A DNA stretch of 64,000 nt, from contig NZ_CP018335.1 in assembly GCF_001902295.1 (NCBI RefSeq), forward strand, positions 1,922,001-1,986,000, read 5' to 3'. This DNA is from Clostridium kluyveri (lineage in GTDB: Bacteria > Bacillota > Clostridia > Clostridiales > Clostridiaceae). The translations under genes and the position numbers were made by a program. Shown here piece after piece: positions 16,721 through 24,396 of this stretch (its first letter is position 1; each line of letters opens with the position of its first letter). The notes below the pieces were generated by a model. That model saw only the letters and a list, made by a program, of their open reading frames with translations, did not search any database and was not told where the DNA came from.

Positions 16721-17851
16721 ATGGAAAAATCAAAAGTTTATTTTACAGATTTTCGTACGAAACTTGGAGAGGGTCTACCTACCAAGCTAAAAAGGCTGAT
16801 TAAAGATGCAGGTATCGGACAAATCGATATGGATAATAAGTTCGTTGCAATCAAGATGCACTTTGGTGAACTTGGCAATCTAGGTTATCTTCGTCCAAAT
16901 TATGCTAAAGCTGTAGCCGACATGGTGAAAGAACTGGGGGGTAAACCCTTTCTAACAGACTGCAACACTCTATACCCTGGCAGCCGTAAGAATGCCCTTG
17001 AGCATCTAGAATGTGCGTGGGAAAATGGATTCACCCCCCTTACAGTAGGATGTCCTGTTATTATCGGAGATGGATTAAAGGGGACTGATGACATCGCGGT
17101 ACCTGTAATAGGTGGTGAATATATAAAAGAAGCTAAAATTGGCCATGCAATTATGGATGCTGATGTGTTTATCAGCTTAACTCACTTCAAAGGTCATGAA
17201 ATGGCTGGCTTTGGTGGTACCATTAAGAACATTGGAATGGGCTGTGGTTCCCGTGCTGGAAAAAAAGATCAGCATATTAATGGTAAACCTCATATCATAG
17301 AGGAGCAATGCCGAGGCTGCCAAAGATGCCAGCGTGAATGTGCTAATAATGGTCTGTTTTTTGATGATGTAAAAAAGAAAATGACTATCAACACAGAAAA
17401 TTGTGTTGGCTGCGGTCGTTGCCTAGGTGCATGTAATTTTGATGCAATCGAGTTTGCAAACTGGTCAGCCAGTGAAGAACTGAACTGCCGTATGGCAGAA
17501 TACGCCAAAGCAGTAGTAGATGGCCGCTCTTGCTTCCATATTTCCCTTGTGGTGGATGTTTCACCTAATTGTGACTGCCACAGCGAAAATGATGCTCCGA
17601 TACTTCCAAATCTAGGCATGTTAGCTTCATTTGATCCTTTGGCACTGGATCAGGCATGTGTGGATGCCTGTATGGAGGCTGCCCCGCTGATTAATAGCCA
17701 GCTGTCCGATAACATAGCAAAATCCGACTTTGTTGATCATCATGACCACTTCACTAACTCTACACCGGAATCGGAATGGCGTACTTGTCTTGACCATGCA
17801 GAAAAAATAGGAATCGGTACTCGTGAATATGAACTGATTGTTATTAAATAA
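16721..17851 (+). CDS. DUF362 protein with two 4Fe-4S clusters
   Basis: 376 residues: a DUF362 domain (about 1-190) followed by a bacterial ferredoxin segment. Cysteines 197, 200, 203 and 207 and cysteines 228, 231, 234 and 238 form two CX2CX2CX3C motifs. The conserved FKGHEMAGFGGTIKNIGMG is typical of DUF362. Likely a cytoplasmic redox protein partnering with the flavodoxin upstream. Reaction not known. The gene is visibly richer in G+C and in C-ending codons (CGC, GGC, TGC) than its neighbours, suggesting acquisition. Start at ATG 16721, behind ACAGGAGTG. Confidence 0.85.
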   Translation: MEKSKVYFTDFRTKLGEGLPTKLKRLIKDAGIGQIDMDNKFVAIKMHFGELGNLGYLRPNYAKAVADMVKELGGKPFLTDCNTLYPGSRKNALEHLECAWENGFTPLTVGCPVIIGDGLKGTDDIAVPVIGGEYIKEAKIGHAIMDADVFISLTHFKGHEMAGFGGTIKNIGMGCGSRAGKKDQHINGKPHIIEEQCRGCQRCQRECANNGLFFDDVKKKMTINTENCVGCGRCLGACNFDAIEFANWSASEELNCRMAEYAKAVVDGRSCFHISLVVDVSPNCDCHSENDAPILPNLGMLASFDPLALDQACVDACMEAAPLINSQLSDNIAKSDFVDHHDHFTNSTPESEWRTCLDHAEKIGIGTREYELIVIK

Positions 17852-17921
17852 CATAAGCTGTACACAAAGATTACTGTAATCTTGAAAAACAACAAATACT
17901 AGAAGCTAATGAACGATAATC

Positions 17922-17962
17922 AGCAAAATAGTCCCCAAATGTTTTGAGGGCTATTTTGTTGA
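17922..17962 (+). terminator. Hairpin after the DUF362 gene
   Basis: CAAAATAGTCCCC pairs with GAGGGCTATTTTG around a loop of about ten bases. The T-run after it is short (TTG, then ATATT), so termination may be partial or bidirectional. It separates the DUF362 gene from the arsR operon. Confidence 0.55.
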
Positions 17963-18000
17963 TATTGAAACTATAGTTTTAATTCTGTTGATACTTTGAT

Positions 18001-18052
18001 ATAGACAACTCTCTATATCATGTATATAATATACATATAGAGAGTTGTCTAT
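18001..18052. promoter_or_regulatory. ArsR operator overlapping the arsR-hgcAB promoter
   Basis: Perfect 18-base arms (18001-18018 and 18035-18052, ATAGACAACTCTCTATAT and its complement) around a 16-base spacer. Inside it lie a -35-like TAGACA (18002-18007) and a perfect TATAAT (18025-18030) with a 17-bp spacer. Repressor binding here would occlude the promoter. It stands 47 bp upstream of the arsR start. Autorepression by the ArsR protein is the natural inference. Confidence 0.8.
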
Positions 18053-18098
18053 GTGTATATACTAATAATATGATTACAGACCAATGGAGGTGGATCAA

Positions 18099-18446
18099 AT
18101 GAAACATAACTATGCTGAATATGTACCAATATTTAAAGCACTTGCAGATGAGACCAGATTAAAAATAGTTGATATGCTTTCCTGTGGTGAGATGTGTGCT
18201 TGTGATATTTTAGAGTTTTTTAATATTACACAGCCAACACTTTCATACCATATGAAGATTTTAACTGATTGTAATATTGTTAACGCCAGAAAAGAAGGTT
18301 CTTGGATGAAATACTCTCTAAACTTACTTAAATTTGAGACATTTGAGAAGTTCGTGAACGACATCAGTAAAAATACTGATGATTGCATATGCAAAAATTA
18401 CTGCAAAAATATTAAAAAATGTTCCGATGATTCTGAGTGCAAATAA
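18099..18446 (+). CDS. arsR: ArsR-family metalloid-responsive repressor
   Basis: 115 residues of winged-helix ArsR/SmtB type. Residues 31-38 read EMCACDIL, the helix-3 CxC (Cys33, Cys35) that binds As(III)/Sb(III) in classic ArsR; Cys29 is nearby. The recognition helix is TQPTLSYHMKIL. A cysteine-rich tail (Cys96, 98, 102, 108, 114) is unusual and could add metal ligands. The start is the ATG at 18099 because GGAGGTG precedes it; an ATG at 18084 would include that site. It is the first gene of arsR-hgcA-hgcB-acr3-cdr, 38 bp before hgcA, and should repress the operon through 18001-18052. Whether it senses arsenic, mercury or both is open. Confidence 0.9.
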   Translation: MKHNYAEYVPIFKALADETRLKIVDMLSCGEMCACDILEFFNITQPTLSYHMKILTDCNIVNARKEGSWMKYSLNLLKFETFEKFVNDISKNTDDCICKNYCKNIKKCSDDSECK

Positions 18447-18484
18447 GTCTTATAGGAAATTAGAAATTTGGGAGGTTAGTAAAT

Positions 18485-19693
18485 TTGAATAATAACAATT
18501 ATTTCAATTCTGAAAGAAAGCTTAAGAAGAATTCTAAAGTAAAAATAGTAAGAATAAAGCAAAAACCTGATGATACATCTATTTCTTCTAACTATGAAAC
18601 AGTACAGAACTCCTGTTGTTGTGGAAGTGAAAGCAAGGAATCATGTGAACACATTACTAAATATGATATAAAACAGAAATGGATAATTGGAGAAATAAGT
18701 ACCTCACAAGGCTGTGTACCATGCATTTCTACTAAATTGTCACTTACTGATATATGGGGTACATGGAAAGTACGCTTTGGAGTAAACAGAATGAATTATA
18801 AAATCAATTCAGGACTCTATGCAGTAGGAACACCTGATAACACAGCCCCTATTCTGGTAACATCAAACTATAAACTGACCTTTGATACTTTGAGAAAAGA
18901 GCTAGATGGGCTTAATGTATGGATAGTGGTACTAGATACGAAAGGGATAAATGTATGGTGTGCAGCAGGTAAGGGCACATTTGGAACTAAGGAACTTGTG
19001 AACAGAATTTCAAAAGTAAGGCTTTCTCAAATTGTATCACACAAAACGTTAGTACTTCCTCAGCTTGGGGCACCTGGAATAAGTGCTCACCAAGTTACAA
19101 AACAGTCTGGCTTTAAGGTGGTATATGGTCCTGTGAGAGCTAAAGATATAAAAAAGTTTTTAGAATCAGGAATGAACGCCACAGAAGAAATGCGTGAAGT
19201 AAAGTTTAATATAATTGACAGGGTGGTTCTGACACCAGTTGAATTTGTGAGTACTTTTAAAATTGCCATGTTAGTTTTTGGAATAATGTTTGTTATAAAT
19301 TTATTTGCCGTTAATCCCTTTGGAGTAATTGATTTTTATGCATTTATAGGTGCATTGCTGGTGGGCTGTGTTATAACCCCTATATTACTGCCATGGATTC
19401 CAGTAAGGGCTTTTGCTGCAAAAGGCTGGATTATGGGACTTATTTGGGCAGTTACTGTAAATATACTTAATGGTTGGTCTGCAATACCGGAATATGGTGC
19501 ATTAAAAACCATTGCATATTTATTGATTTTGCCATCTGTAGCCTCATATTATGCTATGAACTTTACCGGATCTTCTACTTATACATCTTTTTCAGGTGTA
19601 ATAAAGGAGATGAAGATAGCAGTTCCTGCAATTGCTGTTTCAATAGGACTTGGAGTAGGATTGCTTTTAGTAAACAGCTTTATTCACATTTAA
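18485..19693 (+). CDS. hgcA: HgcA, corrinoid methyltransferase of mercury methylation
   Basis: 402 residues. HgcA transfers a methyl group from its cobalamin to Hg(II). The cap-helix motif NVWCAAGKG (residues 156-164, Cys159 as the predicted lower axial Co ligand) is the family's fingerprint. The CdhD-like corrinoid domain covers about 65-235, and five membrane helices follow (about 255-400), a combination absent from CODH/ACS corrinoid proteins. The start is TTG behind GGGAGG. The N-terminus is extended by about 60 residues and carries NSCCCG (Cys44-46) and Cys54, a possible metal-binding tail. It is followed after 10 bp by hgcB. Confidence rests on the motif, topology and the adjacent hgcB. 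Confidence 0.93.
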   Translation: MNNNNYFNSERKLKKNSKVKIVRIKQKPDDTSISSNYETVQNSCCCGSESKESCEHITKYDIKQKWIIGEISTSQGCVPCISTKLSLTDIWGTWKVRFGVNRMNYKINSGLYAVGTPDNTAPILVTSNYKLTFDTLRKELDGLNVWIVVLDTKGINVWCAAGKGTFGTKELVNRISKVRLSQIVSHKTLVLPQLGAPGISAHQVTKQSGFKVVYGPVRAKDIKKFLESGMNATEEMREVKFNIIDRVVLTPVEFVSTFKIAMLVFGIMFVINLFAVNPFGVIDFYAFIGALLVGCVITPILLPWIPVRAFAAKGWIMGLIWAVTVNILNGWSAIPEYGALKTIAYLLILPSVASYYAMNFTGSSTYTSFSGVIKEMKIAVPAIAVSIGLGVGLLLVNSFIHI

Positions 19694-19703
19694 GGAGGTT
19701 ATT

Positions 19704-20003
19704 ATGAAGAATAAGTATTTGAAAAATGTCTGTACACTTAAGGTTGATTCAGATAAGTGTGTTGGTTGCGGAAGATGTATTGAGGTCTGCCCGCATAAAG
19801 TATTTAATCTAAATAAAAGTAAAATTGAACTTGTTAATAAAGACGCTTGTATGGAATGTGGTGCATGTGCAAAAAACTGTGCCTTTAATGCCATTGAGGT
19901 AAAATCAGGCGTTGGATGTGCCTACGCAGTTATAATGGGATGGCTTTTAGGCACTGAACCTACATGTGATTGTTCAGGTGACAACAGCAGTGGATGCTGT
20001 TAA
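19704..20003 (+). CDS. hgcB: HgcB, ferredoxin of mercury methylation
   Basis: 99 residues. Two CX2CX2CX3C motifs (Cys19/22/25/29 and Cys49/52/55/59) bind two 4Fe-4S clusters that should return the HgcA corrinoid to Co(I). After them come the lone cysteine of GVGCA (Cys72) and a C-terminal pair (Cys98-Cys99), the features that mark HgcB and are thought to handle Hg(II). Cys88 and Cys90 (CDC) add to the tail. The ATG follows AAGGAGG and the gene lies 10 bp after hgcA and 19 bp before acr3. Confidence 0.93.
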   Translation: MKNKYLKNVCTLKVDSDKCVGCGRCIEVCPHKVFNLNKSKIELVNKDACMECGACAKNCAFNAIEVKSGVGCAYAVIMGWLLGTEPTCDCSGDNSSGCC

Positions 20004-20022
20004 ATAGAATGGAGTGACTTAT

Positions 20023-21078
20023 ATGAGTATCGAACCCAAAAACAAATTGTCTTTTTTAGATAAGTTTTTAACACTTTGGATTTTTATTGCAATGGCAATA
20101 GGTATTTTATTAGGTTGGGGAGTTCCAGGTTTATCAGAGGAATTATCTAAATTATCTGTTGGTACTACATCTATACCCATAGCAATTGGACTTATTGTAA
20201 TGATGTATCCCCCACTTGCAAAAGTAAACTATAAGGAGATTGGAAAGGTATTTAGGAATCCAAAAGTTTTAGGATTATCACTTATCCAGAACTGGATTAT
20301 AGGACCAATACTAATGTTTATACTTGCAGTAATTTTTTTGAAATCATATCCTGCATTTATGACAGGACTTATATTAATTGGTCTTGCAAGATGTATTGCT
20401 ATGGTTATTGTGTGGAATAGTTTAGCTGACGGCGATACGGAATATGCGGCAGCTCTTGTAGCGTTTAATTCTATATTCCAAATTATATTTTATTCTATAT
20501 ACTCTTATATTTTTATTACAGTCTTACCAACTTGGATTGGTCTTACAGGTTACAAGGTAGATATATCAATGGGAGCAGTTGCTTCATCAGTAGCAGTTTA
20601 TCTGGGAATACCATTTGCGTTAGGTATATTAACAAGACTTTTATTAGAACCTAAAATGGGCACTGAATGGTACACAAAAAAGTTTATTCCTAAAATAAGT
20701 CCTTTGGCATTAATTGCTTTATTATTTACTATAATAATTATGTTTACTTATAAGGGGAAATATATAGTGGAGTTACCTATGGATGTGATAAGAATAACTA
20801 TACCACTTATAGTTTATTTTGCTATTATGTTTACAGTTTCCTTCTTTATTAGCTTTAAAGCTGGTATTGATTATAAAAAAACGACTACTCTTGCATTTAC
20901 GGCTGCAAGTAATAACTTTGAACTTGCTATTGCTGTAGCAGTTGCGGTGTTTGGGGTAGAATCTAAAGAGGCATTTACAGCAGTAATAGGACCACTTGTT
21001 GAAGTTCCAATTATGATAGGACTTGTGAATGTAGCTCTTCATTGGGGAAGAAAGTATTTTGGTTTAAAACAAGAATAA
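20023..21078 (+). CDS. acr3: ACR3-family arsenite efflux permease
   Basis: 351 residues, ten membrane helices, bile/arsenite/riboflavin transporter superfamily. The segment LIGLARCIAMVIVWNSLADGD contains the conserved ACR3 cysteine, and AASNNFELAIAVAVAVFG is the other family hallmark. It exports As(III) from the cytoplasm. ATG at 20023 preferred over GTG at 20014 because GGAG lies at 20011-20014. It lies immediately after hgcB with no terminator between. Whether it also helps export mercury species is unknown; no such activity is established for ACR3. Confidence 0.93.
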   Translation: MSIEPKNKLSFLDKFLTLWIFIAMAIGILLGWGVPGLSEELSKLSVGTTSIPIAIGLIVMMYPPLAKVNYKEIGKVFRNPKVLGLSLIQNWIIGPILMFILAVIFLKSYPAFMTGLILIGLARCIAMVIVWNSLADGDTEYAAALVAFNSIFQIIFYSIYSYIFITVLPTWIGLTGYKVDISMGAVASSVAVYLGIPFALGILTRLLLEPKMGTEWYTKKFIPKISPLALIALLFTIIIMFTYKGKYIVELPMDVIRITIPLIVYFAIMFTVSFFISFKAGIDYKKTTTLAFTAASNNFELAIAVAVAVFGVESKEAFTAVIGPLVEVPIMIGLVNVALHWGRKYFGLKQE

Positions 21079-21145
21079 TTATATTTATTATGTGTTGTGA
21101 ATTTAATTAAGAAATGATAATAAAGTACATGAGAGGAGAAAATTT

Positions 21146-22795
21146 ATGAAAGTTGTTATAATAGGTGCTGTAGCTGGTGGAACATCTGCGGCCGCGAAAG
21201 CAAGAAGAAATGATGAAAATACAGAAATAAAAATATTTGATATGGATTACGATATATCTTATTCAGGATGCGGATTACCTTACTATATAGGAGAAGAAAT
21301 ACAGGATAGAGGCGATTTAGTTCCAAGAAATGCTGAATTCTTTAAGAAAAAATATAATGTAGATGTATTTAGAAGACATGAAGTTTTAAAAATAATTACA
21401 TCGTATAAAGTTTTGATAGTAAAGAATTTAGAGACTAATGAGATATTTACTGAAAACTATGATAAATTAGTGATTGCCACAGGAGCAAAACCTATAGTAC
21501 CTAATATACCAGGAGCAGAGAAGAGTAACGTGTTTTATTTAAGAAATGTACTTCAAGCAGATAAGATAAAAGAATACATATTAGCTCACAAACCTAAGTC
21601 AGCAGTAATAATTGGAACTGGTTTTATAGGATTAGAAATGGCGGAGAACTTAAAGAATCTTGGGATTGAAGTTACACTGGTAGAACGTCTAAATCAGGTT
21701 ACTCCTGGATTAGATAGTGATATGGCTGTATATGTAGAAAAATACTTGAAAGACAAAAATATTAATGTAATTTTAGATGATTCAGTAGTTGAATTAAATG
21801 GATATGGATTAATAAATCAAGTAGTCCTGCAGAGTGGTAAAGTATTAAATACAGACTTTGTAATTATGTCTATAGGGGTAAAACCAAATGTAGAGATTGC
21901 AAAAGAAGCTGGAATTGAACTTGGAGCCAAAGGTGCTATAAAGGTAAATACAAAAATGATGACCAATATAGAAAATGTATATGCTTGTGGGGACTGTGCT
22001 GAAAGTTATTCTGTTATTACAAAAAAGTCTTTTTATAGGCCATTAGGTTCAACAGCAAATAAAATGGGTAGGATAGCAGGAGATCAGCTTTCAGGGGGCA
22101 ATCTTGAATTTAGGGGTATACTTGGTACTGGTATTTTCAAAATTTTCGATATGACCGTTGCTCAAACTGGTCTTACAGAAAGAGAAGCTCTTAATGAAGG
22201 TTTTGAACCAGTTGTTTGCCATAATATCAAGCCAGATAAACCAACATACTATAATGGAAAAGAAATGGTTATTAAGGCTGTCGCAGATAAAAAAACTAGA
22301 AAGCTTCTTGGAGTTCAGATAGTAGGATATGCTGGTGTTGATAAGAGGGTAGATGTATTTGTTACTGCAATAACCTTTGGGGCTAAGGTGGAAGATTTAT
22401 TTCATTTAGACTTGGCATATGCTCCACCGTTTTCAACAACGAAAGATCCTGTTATGTACACAGGAATGATTTTAGATAATGTAATAAATAGGGATAGAAA
22501 ACTTATAACACCTAATGAGCTTCATAAGCTTATAGAAAGTAGAAATGATGTTACAGTTATTGATGCAAGAGTTTGTAGACAGTTTGAAGAATCTCATGTA
22601 GACAATGCTATAAATATACCACATGATGAAGTAAGAGGAAAGGTTAACCAATTGGATAAAGAAAAACCAATTGTAGCTTACTGCAATAAAGGCGTAACAG
22701 GAAATGCAGTGCAGAATATATTAATGAATAATGGATGTAAGAAAGTTTATAATATTTCTGGCGGTCATGAGAATTATAAAACACAAACTAATTAA
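21146..22795 (+). CDS. CoA-disulfide reductase-like flavoprotein with C-terminal rhodanese domain
   Basis: 549 residues: FAD-binding N-terminus (VIIGAVAGGTSAAAKARR), redox-active Cys42 in SYSGCGLPYY, NAD(P)H domain around VIIGTGFIGLEMAENL, a dimerisation domain, and a rhodanese domain (about 455-545) with Cys513 in VAYCNKGVTG. This CoADR-RHD architecture reduces CoA disulfide, CoA persulfide or polysulfide in characterised relatives. Last gene of the arsR-hgcAB-acr3 operon, 67 bp after acr3 with AGAGGAG and no intervening terminator. It could supply thiols or handle sulfide, the main ligands of Hg(II) and As(III); that link is inference. Confidence 0.88.
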   Translation: MKVVIIGAVAGGTSAAAKARRNDENTEIKIFDMDYDISYSGCGLPYYIGEEIQDRGDLVPRNAEFFKKKYNVDVFRRHEVLKIITSYKVLIVKNLETNEIFTENYDKLVIATGAKPIVPNIPGAEKSNVFYLRNVLQADKIKEYILAHKPKSAVIIGTGFIGLEMAENLKNLGIEVTLVERLNQVTPGLDSDMAVYVEKYLKDKNINVILDDSVVELNGYGLINQVVLQSGKVLNTDFVIMSIGVKPNVEIAKEAGIELGAKGAIKVNTKMMTNIENVYACGDCAESYSVITKKSFYRPLGSTANKMGRIAGDQLSGGNLEFRGILGTGIFKIFDMTVAQTGLTEREALNEGFEPVVCHNIKPDKPTYYNGKEMVIKAVADKKTRKLLGVQIVGYAGVDKRVDVFVTAITFGAKVEDLFHLDLAYAPPFSTTKDPVMYTGMILDNVINRDRKLITPNELHKLIESRNDVTVIDARVCRQFEESHVDNAINIPHDEVRGKVNQLDKEKPIVAYCNKGVTGNAVQNILMNNGCKKVYNISGGHENYKTQTN

Positions 22796-22826
22796 CTAGA
22801 GTGAAAAATGCTCTAGTTTTATTTTT
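22794..22826 (+). terminator. Terminator of the arsR-hgcAB operon
   Basis: AACTAGAG (22794-22801) and CTCTAGTT (22811-22818) form an 8-bp stem with a 9-base loop, followed by TTATTTTTTAT. It overlaps the last codon of the flavoprotein gene. Confidence 0.8.
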
Positions 22827-23015
22827 TATGCTTATTTTCTTTTTCACTGCAAAAATATTATATTCAATTATTAGTATGAAAATAATGTTATAATACTTGA
22901 TATCAATCAATTTATTTTTGTTTTGTGGAGGTAATATAACTTACTTGACTAGGGAGGATAACAAAAAAGCAATTAAATTCATATTATATAAATATAAATT
23001 ATTTAGGGGGGGCTC

Positions 23016-23858
23016 ATGATACCATATATTATAAAACCAACAGATACAATGAATTTAATTGTTACTAATCCTTATTTAAATCCTCCATACGTAAGGCCTG
23101 GAATTATAATATTTATGTCTTTACCTTTATATAGATTTGTTACTTATAATATTCTTGGAAGTACGAATAAAATAAGTAAAGCTCAGATGAATGCTTTAAC
23201 TATATGGAGAAAATGTATTGTTCAGCTTGCGAGAAAACATCCCAATGAAATGTATATTAATGGACCAACAATAGAAAATAATGTAGGTTTAACATTTGAT
23301 GATGGCCCTGATTCATCAGTAACACCTAGAGTATTGGATATATTAAAAAGTAATGATGTAAAAGCTAATTTTTTCTTTGTAGGAACCCAAATAAATTATT
23401 TTCCTAATATAGTAAAAAGAGCTTATGATGAAGGCCATTTAATATTAAACCATAGTTGGAATCATCTGTATTTCACCAAAATAGATATTGAAACAATAAG
23501 AGAAGAGATTATTCTTACTGAAAATAAAATAAATGACATCATTGGTAAAAGGCCAGCTTTAGTGAGACCTCCATATGGAGCAACAGATGAAAAAGTTTTA
23601 GCTGCAGTCAGTGGAACAAACAATAAAATTGTTATTTGGTCCATTGATTCCATGGATTGGGTTCAGAATATAGACAAACAAACTATTGTGAAAAATATAC
23701 TTGATAATGTTAGGCCAGGTGATATTATTTTAATGCATAGTAGTGTGGGACATAAAATAAATGTGGAAATTTTACCAGAAATTATAGATGGATTAGGAAA
23801 AAAGGGTTATAGAATTGTTGATTTAAGCGTATTGCTAAAAATAAAACCATATAAGTAA
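23016..23858 (+). CDS. Polysaccharide deacetylase family protein
   Basis: 280 residues with a NodB homology domain (about 90-270). Motif 1 is TFDDGPDSS (catalytic and metal Asp), motif 2 is NHSWNH with the two metal histidines, motif 3 is RPPYGATDE, and ILMHSS supplies the late histidine. Likely removes acetyl groups from peptidoglycan or another cell-surface glycan. The N-terminal 85 residues are unusual, with no clear signal peptide. ATG follows GGGGGG. It stands alone. Confidence 0.85.
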   Translation: MIPYIIKPTDTMNLIVTNPYLNPPYVRPGIIIFMSLPLYRFVTYNILGSTNKISKAQMNALTIWRKCIVQLARKHPNEMYINGPTIENNVGLTFDDGPDSSVTPRVLDILKSNDVKANFFFVGTQINYFPNIVKRAYDEGHLILNHSWNHLYFTKIDIETIREEIILTENKINDIIGKRPALVRPPYGATDEKVLAAVSGTNNKIVIWSIDSMDWVQNIDKQTIVKNILDNVRPGDIILMHSSVGHKINVEILPEIIDGLGKKGYRIVDLSVLLKIKPYK

Positions 23859-24396
23859 AATGATTATAATATACTTAACTTCTCTTTCTAAGAAACTAAT
23901 CTTCAAGATGTTGAATTTATGGAACTTGATGATATCAAAATTTTTAGCTTCTTTTACCTTAGCTGGCTCCATAAAAGGAAGCAGTGGAAATTGGGGATGT
24001 GGGAGATTCCATTTCTAAAATTCAAGACCATATTTCAAATTTAGCAAAATTGAGTGATGGATTTTTTATGAGGGTAATTTTAAAATAGATAAAGATAACA
24101 CTATTAGAGTTATATGGAATAAAATAGATTCAATACACTCTGAACTCCACAAAATTGGACATGTAGTAATAGATAAAATTAAATTTGGAAATAAAAATGA
24201 AACTTTAAGTAATTCAAGTAGAGCTAAAGATTTATCGTTAGAAATTATTAAAATATTAAATGATATAAAAAATCGGGCAAATATGTTTGCTAAAAAGGGT
24301 GAAAATGTATTTTTTTTATGTATAAATAGCTCTAAATTATCAAGTAACTCTTAGTTTCAGATGGAGTTTTTTAATTTGAAAGGGGCTAGTAATTAA
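23859..24396. other. Gene-poor stretch filled with receptor debris
   Basis: 538 bp holding only the frameshifted chemotaxis-receptor-like relic at 23907-24354 and a GAAAGGGG ribosome binding site for the diguanylate cyclase. No clear terminator after the deacetylase gene was seen. Confidence 0.6.
23907..24354 (+). pseudogene. Frameshifted chemotaxis-receptor-like relic with CZB-like tail
   Basis: Reading in shifting frames gives VEFMELDDIKIF, then KEAVEIGDVGDSISKIQDHI and SNLAKLSDG, then after a shift at a T6 run YEGNFKIDKDNTIRVIWNKI and DSIHSELHKIGHVVIDKI. The middle part resembles the end of a methyl-accepting signalling domain, and the last part resembles a zinc-binding CZB domain (IHSELH). 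At least two frameshifts, no start. Family call is tentative. Confidence 0.4.

Noticed and set aside
18485..19693. The corrinoid protein could be CdhD/AcsC of the acetyl-CoA pathway.
   Set aside because: The NVWCAAGK cap helix, five membrane helices and an adjacent HgcB-type ferredoxin fit HgcA; no other CODH/ACS genes are near.
23016..23858. A chitooligosaccharide/Nod-factor deacetylase.
   Set aside because: Only the general NodB fold is visible; without other glycan genes the specific substrate cannot be named.
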